DNA of 6,869 bases, from the NCBI GenBank assembly GCA_017694215.1, contig JADIND010000004.1, positions 1-6,869 of the forward strand, in the 5' to 3' direction. Source of the stretch: Candidatus Scatousia excrementipullorum (lineage in GTDB: Bacteria > Cyanobacteriota > Vampirovibrionia > Gastranaerophilales > Gastranaerophilaceae). A model generated the notes under the pieces. The model searched no databases. It was not told the DNA's origin and was given only the letters and a program-made list of their open reading frames with translations. This document shows, in pieces, positions 4,222 to 6,869 of the stretch (within the stretch, counting starts at the first letter, position 1; each line of letters starts with the position of its first letter). The position numbers were made by a program, and so were the translations under genes.

Positions 4222-5070
4222 CTAAATTTTTGGGAAAGTAACATTTTTAAGTTTCTCAGAAGTACTTTCACGATTTTTTTGAAATTTAATAGCCTGTTTT
4301 TCGCTCGGTAACAATAAATCACTCGGTTTGTAATGCCTGTTATCTATCCCGAAAGTCATTAACTTTTGTGCATCTTTATAGCTTACACCATATTCAACTC
4401 TCAATTTATAAACGACTTTGAATAAATCGCAAAGGTCAGTAGAGGAATAGATAATTTCTTCATAACTTCTTTTCTTCATTTTATAAGTATCTTCTCTTTG
4501 AGCTGTTGCGATTATGTTTTCAAGTTGGGAATTTTCAAGATAAGTGTCATAAACAACATCTTTGTATGTCGCAATTCCCCGACCAATAGTTGCAACTTTT
4601 TTGCCATTTATAACTAAATAATCATCGCCGTTTTTATCTTCTTGTAATGATATATTTTCACCTTTAGAAGTTGTTACCGTAACCTGTTTTACAATGATTG
4701 ATTTGTTTGCTTGTATAATTCTTTTCCGTTCTTGCTCTTGTTTCTTTTGTTTCTCGAAAGACTGTCCAAGAGCACAAATAACTTCTAATTGATTTTTTAT
4801 AGTATAAATATAATTTTTTGCCATCATAGATGTCATAACTTCATAATGACATAAATCACCGTAACAAGTTTCTGTTTCAACAAAACCGTTTGGCATACTT
4901 TTTGTTTTATATGTGCTAACGACCTTTCCGCCGGAATAAAAAGTAGTTGTATTGCCTACTGTTTTATATGTAACATTTCCACTTGCAAATGTTATACCTT
5001 GCATAAATAAAATTATTAGTGTTATTGAAAAAAATATTTTTAAGGATTTAATAATAGACCTCCTGCACAT
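4222..5070 (-). CDS. Exported protein of unknown family
   Basis: I do not recognise this 282-residue protein. A Sec signal peptide is clear: basic start (CRRSIIKSLK), hydrophobic core (IFFSITLIILF, about 12-22) and probable cleavage after TFA (residues 27-29). After it come a strand-rich segment (NVTYKTVGNTTTFYSGGKVV, 32-51), a Cys pair (C69, C74), a charged coiled-coil-like stretch (KQKKQEQERKR, 107-117), a second strand-rich part (SIIVKQVTV, then DDYLVINGKKVATIG at 149-163), and a helical charged C-terminus. It is probably periplasmic or surface-exposed. It is the last gene of a three-gene - strand operon and overlaps the upstream exported-protein gene by 31 bp. The ATG at 5070 has no Shine-Dalgarno, but AGGAGG lies inside the reading frame six bases before an in-frame ATT at 5052-5050, which would give a tidier signal peptide (MKSLKIFFSITLIILFMQG). 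Confidence 0.75.
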   Translation of the reverse strand: MCRRSIIKSLKIFFSITLIILFMQGITFASGNVTYKTVGNTTTFYSGGKVVSTYKTKSMPNGFVETETCYGDLCHYEVMTSMMAKNYIYTIKNQLEVICALGQSFEKQKKQEQERKRIIQANKSIIVKQVTVTTSKGENISLQEDKNGDDYLVINGKKVATIGRGIATYKDVVYDTYLENSQLENIIATAQREDTYKMKKRSYEEIIYSSTDLCDLFKVVYKLRVEYGVSYKDAQKLMTFGIDNRHYKPSDLLLPSEKQAIKFQKNRESTSEKLKNVTFPKI

Positions 5071-5774
5071 TCAAGTATATCAATCAGACCTTTTTGCATA
5101 GTTTGAGAAAATTGAGACGGAACTTTATCTATGGAAATACCTAATTCCTCTGCTCTTAGAAATTTTTTATATAACTTCATTGTTTCTCTAACATATTTTT
5201 TAATTTTCTTTTCATCCTGAACATTACTTGGAATTAATGCAATTTCTCTTAACTTAATACTGCCATGTGGAATATCAGGGAAATATCCGGATATACTTAC
5301 AATATTTTGCATTTCTCTTGGTTCTTCAAAGTAAGGGATATCCGTATTGGAATAATCTCTAACAGCAACAGCTGCAACACAAATATTATGTTCAGAATCA
5401 TATAATAAAGGACTTTTTAACTTTTTATATGCACTAGCGTTTAATACACCGCTATAAATATTGCAGGCAATAAAATTCTTATCTGCTGTTTTTGGAATAA
5501 TCGCTTTAGGAAAGACATCGTTTGTTATTTCTTCCTTATAACCTATGCCTGTAAATTCAGCATCAAAAGTTTTAATTTGAACATCTTTTCCTATACTTTC
5601 AGCCCAACGGTCATAAAAAGCCTGAATTGTAGCACGTGACGAATATCGTTTTGGTGTTGATTTTTCTTTTGGAAAATATGCAGGAGCCGGAGCTGTCCAA
5701 TCAATCGCAAAGCATAAAGGAGCAGACAAAACTAAACACATTATTACAAAAATATTAAATATTAGCTTCTTCAT
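5040..5774 (-). CDS. Exported protein of unknown family
   Basis: This 244-residue protein has a textbook Sec signal peptide, MKKLIFNIFVIMCLVLSAPL followed by CFA, with cleavage likely between Ala23 and Ile24. There is no lipobox, so it is not an evident lipoprotein. The mature N-terminus is Pro/aromatic-rich (IDWTAPAPAYFPKEKSTPKR). The middle is mixed alpha/beta with three Cys at 104, 132 and 236, and a charged helix follows (EKKIKKYVRETMKLYKKFLR, 188-207). No named domain is recognised. Translation is probably coupled to the glycosylase gene: the ATG lies 2 bp past that gene's stop, and its ribosome site GAGAGG is the last codons of that gene. It overlaps the next exported-protein gene, so the pair is tightly linked and the products may form one envelope complex (inference). 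Confidence 0.8.
   Translation of the reverse strand: MKKLIFNIFVIMCLVLSAPLCFAIDWTAPAPAYFPKEKSTPKRYSSRATIQAFYDRWAESIGKDVQIKTFDAEFTGIGYKEEITNDVFPKAIIPKTADKNFIACNIYSGVLNASAYKKLKSPLLYDSEHNICVAAVAVRDYSNTDIPYFEEPREMQNIVSISGYFPDIPHGSIKLREIALIPSNVQDEKKIKKYVRETMKLYKKFLRAEELGISIDKVPSQFSQTMQKGLIDILECAGGLLLNP
5059..5064 (-). promoter_or_regulatory. AGGAGG inside the annotated frame, possible AUU start downstream
   Basis: On the - strand a full AGGAGG occupies 5064-5059, six bases before the second of two ATT codons (5052-5050), which is ideal spacing. The ATG at 5070 lies upstream of this site and has no Shine-Dalgarno of its own. Either the ribosome starts at a rare AUU, or the AGGAGG is a coincidental Arg-Arg codon pair. 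Confidence 0.4.
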
Positions 5775-5776
5775 AA

Positions 5777-6334
5777 TTAACCTCTCAACTTTTTTACTTT
5801 TTTTAAATCATTGAATTTAACCTCATCAGTAATACTGGCTCTAGGGTGATACACAGGAATGAGTTTTATTCCCTTATAGTCAATGCAACTGCCATGAACC
5901 ATTTTCAGAGGTTTATTAATTTTAAAAATCTTTTTTGCTGTATTTCCGCAAAGTATAATTATCTCAGGCTTAACAATTTCTATCTGTGCGTTGAGATATT
6001 TTACGCAAGCTTCTATTTCTTGTTTATTAGGCTTTCTGTCTTTATTGTTTTTTACAGGTCTGCACTTTACAACATTACAAAAATAAATATCTTGCTCTGG
6101 ATTGAAACCAACTTTAGAAAGTAAGTCATTTAATTGCTGTCCGGACTTCCCAACGAAAGGTTTCCCGATTTCATTTTCTAATTTACCGGGAGCCTCACCG
6201 ATTAGTATAATTTTTGCGTTTTCATTACCTCTTGAAACTACTGATTTTATCCTATTTTTACATAAATTACAGGCTTGGCACATCTCTATTTCTTTTGCAA
6301 TTTTGTTAAGTTTATTCTTTTTACTTACTTCCAT
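5777..6334 (-). CDS. Uracil-DNA glycosylase, family 4 type (Fe-S)
   Basis: The 185-residue product removes uracil from DNA, the first step of base-excision repair of deaminated cytosine. Motifs in order: N-terminal CQACNLC with Cys22 and Cys25 as probable Fe-S ligands; motif 1 GEAPG (46-50) followed by GKPFVGKSGQQL (57-68), the family 4 signature; NVVKCRP with Cys91; Cys110 (EIEAC) as the fourth ligand; and the C-terminal VYHPRAS with catalytic-region His163. The length is close to the usual 190-210, so it appears intact. RC of 6335-6350 gives AAGGAT about seven bases before the ATG, supporting this start. It is the first gene of the - strand operon, followed after 2 bp by two exported-protein genes, an unexpected pairing for a DNA-repair enzyme. 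The more AT-rich codon use matches the accessory block. Single-turnover activity is inferred from the intact motifs. Confidence 0.93.
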   Translation of the reverse strand: MEVSKKNKLNKIAKEIEMCQACNLCKNRIKSVVSRGNENAKIILIGEAPGKLENEIGKPFVGKSGQQLNDLLSKVGFNPEQDIYFCNVVKCRPVKNNKDRKPNKQEIEACVKYLNAQIEIVKPEIIILCGNTAKKIFKINKPLKMVHGSCIDYKGIKLIPVYHPRASITDEVKFNDLKKVKKLRG

Positions 6335-6493
6335 TTGTTAATCCTTGTACATTACACGCCATAAAAAGCAAATTTTTCCAATTTAACAGAACTAATACAC
6401 TCTATTATCAGAAATTAAAAACTCTTTGTCAAGACATAGAGAGTTTTTTGTTTCGTTATTTTAACAGTGCGAATAGATTATTATAAGAGCAAT
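6335..6493. other. Divergent promoter region between glycosylase and XRE gene
   Basis: Promoters for both the - strand glycosylase operon and the + strand regulator must lie here. No canonical -35/-10 pair stands out on either strand. Candidates are TTGTCA (6426-6431) on the + strand, inside a hairpin, with weak T/A-rich -10 sequences downstream such as TATTAT near 6478-6483. A small XRE regulator next to its own divergent promoter often controls both directions, but that is family knowledge, not shown here. Confidence 0.35.
6417..6449 (+). terminator. Hairpin plus T-run upstream of the XRE gene
   Basis: AAAAACTCT (6417-6425) pairs with AGAGTTTTT (6440-6448), and the T-run continues to 6449. 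Inner bases can also pair as TGTC/GACA around AA. The shape is that of an intrinsic terminator and works on both strands, yet no + strand gene precedes it closely. It may be an attenuator or operator for the XRE gene, or a terminator left by a lost gene. Confidence 0.5.
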
Positions 6494-6498
6494 GAGGG
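6494..6498 (+). promoter_or_regulatory. Shine-Dalgarno fixing the XRE start at 6503
   Basis: GAGGG lies four bases before ATG 6503. An in-frame GTG at 6467 would add MRIDYYKSNEGK, but it has no ribosome site upstream, and that N-terminus is not typical of XRE proteins. Confidence 0.6.
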
Positions 6499-6502
6499 CA
6501 AA

Positions 6503-6826
6503 ATGGAAAATAACGTAGATATTAAAAAACTTTTAGGCAAACGTATCAAAGAACTCCGTCAGCGAAAAAATTTAACACAGGAACAACTTGCAGAGATGAT
6601 TGATGTAGGCGAACGAAACCTGAGTAAGATTGAATGCGGAAATAACTTTGTTACAGCCGAAACGCTTTCAAAAATTATAACTGCCCTTGAAGTCGAGCCA
6701 ACAGAACTTTTTAACTTCAAACATCTTGATGAAAAAGAGGAGCTAAAAAAAGAATTAATGGAAGCCATCAGAACTGAAAAAGTTGATATTAAGCTGATGT
6801 ATCAGTTTTATAAAAGTATAAGATAG
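6503..6826 (+). CDS. XRE-family (Cro/CI-type) transcriptional regulator
   Basis: The 107-residue product has a compact HTH_3 domain at about residues 11-70: GKRIKELRQRKNLTQEQLAE leads into the HTH, with helix 2 at about TQEQLAEMI (25-33) and the recognition helix at about GERNLSKIECG (36-46). TAETLSKIITALEVEPTELF closes the domain (51-70). The rest (76-107) is a charged helix suited to dimerisation or partner binding. Proteins of this size in the family bind short palindromes as dimers and often repress their own promoter. The 22-bp palindrome at 2792-2813 could be a target of such a protein, but nothing links the two directly. It is divergent from the glycosylase operon. The GTG at 6467 was rejected as start because the ATG has its own ribosome site. 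It resembles regulators I associate with gut Melainabacteria. Confidence 0.9.
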   Translation: MENNVDIKKLLGKRIKELRQRKNLTQEQLAEMIDVGERNLSKIECGNNFVTAETLSKIITALEVEPTELFNFKHLDEKEELKKELMEAIRTEKVDIKLMYQFYKSIR

Positions 6827-6869
6827 CTTCGTGAATTTTTAATTTCAGTTTTTTGTATTTTTTGTATCA

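Noticed and set aside
5703..5774. Lipoprotein signal in the exported protein at 5040-5774
   Set aside because: The Cys at residue 21 is preceded by SAPL, which does not fit a lipobox; a signal peptidase I site after CFA fits better.
5846..6341. Two + strand open frames opposite the uracil-DNA glycosylase
   Set aside because: The glycosylase on the - strand carries all family motifs; these are its antisense shadows.
6559..6768. - strand open frame opposite the XRE gene
   Set aside because: Shadow of the XRE coding sequence; no ribosome site, Ser-rich artefact.

Overview
The window looks like AT-rich bacterial chromosome with three tRNA genes and a block of accessory genes. The best guess for the host is a gut Vampirovibrionia (Candidatus Gastranaerophilales, 'Melainabacteria'). 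That guess rests on protein style (the XRE regulator, the Ser/Ala/Gln-rich small protein, the TPR protein) and on low GC. It comes from memory of the lineage, not from a search, so confidence is moderate.

Left part (1-2580), ordinary-looking chromosome on the + strand. It holds a six-repeat TPR protein, a small acidic Cys-free protein of unknown family ending in a very strong intrinsic terminator, tRNA-Glu(CTC), a palindrome-rich spacer of about 235 bp, tRNA-Thr(CGT), a TIGR04076-family protein, and tRNA-Ser(TGA) with its own promoter and terminator. The spacer between tRNA-Glu and tRNA-Thr contains several perfect hairpins, short segments antisense to both neighbouring tRNAs, and a 43-bp direct repeat that copies the 5' end of tRNA-Thr with its leader.

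Right part (about 2580-6340), more AT-rich and accessory in character, starting straight after tRNA-Ser. A 393-bp gene-free stretch holds an 11-bp tandem repeat and a 22-bp palindrome. Then come two tightly coupled + strand genes. The first reads as a DnaB-type replicative helicase RecA domain whose Walker A, catalytic Glu and Walker B residues are all replaced, so it is probably a pseudo-helicase. The second is a small LuxR/GerE-like helix-turn-helix protein. Facing them on the - strand is a compact operon: a family 4-type uracil-DNA glycosylase, then two exported proteins of unknown family. A - strand start in this operon may be a rare AUU codon.

Right edge (6335-6869). A divergent spacer with a hairpin plus T-run leads into an XRE-family regulator on the + strand.

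The most notable item is the apparently ATPase-dead DnaB paralogue coupled to an HTH gene beside a tRNA-Ser, followed by the tRNA-flanked palindrome cluster. No integrase, transposase, CRISPR array or known defence or toxin system is visible.
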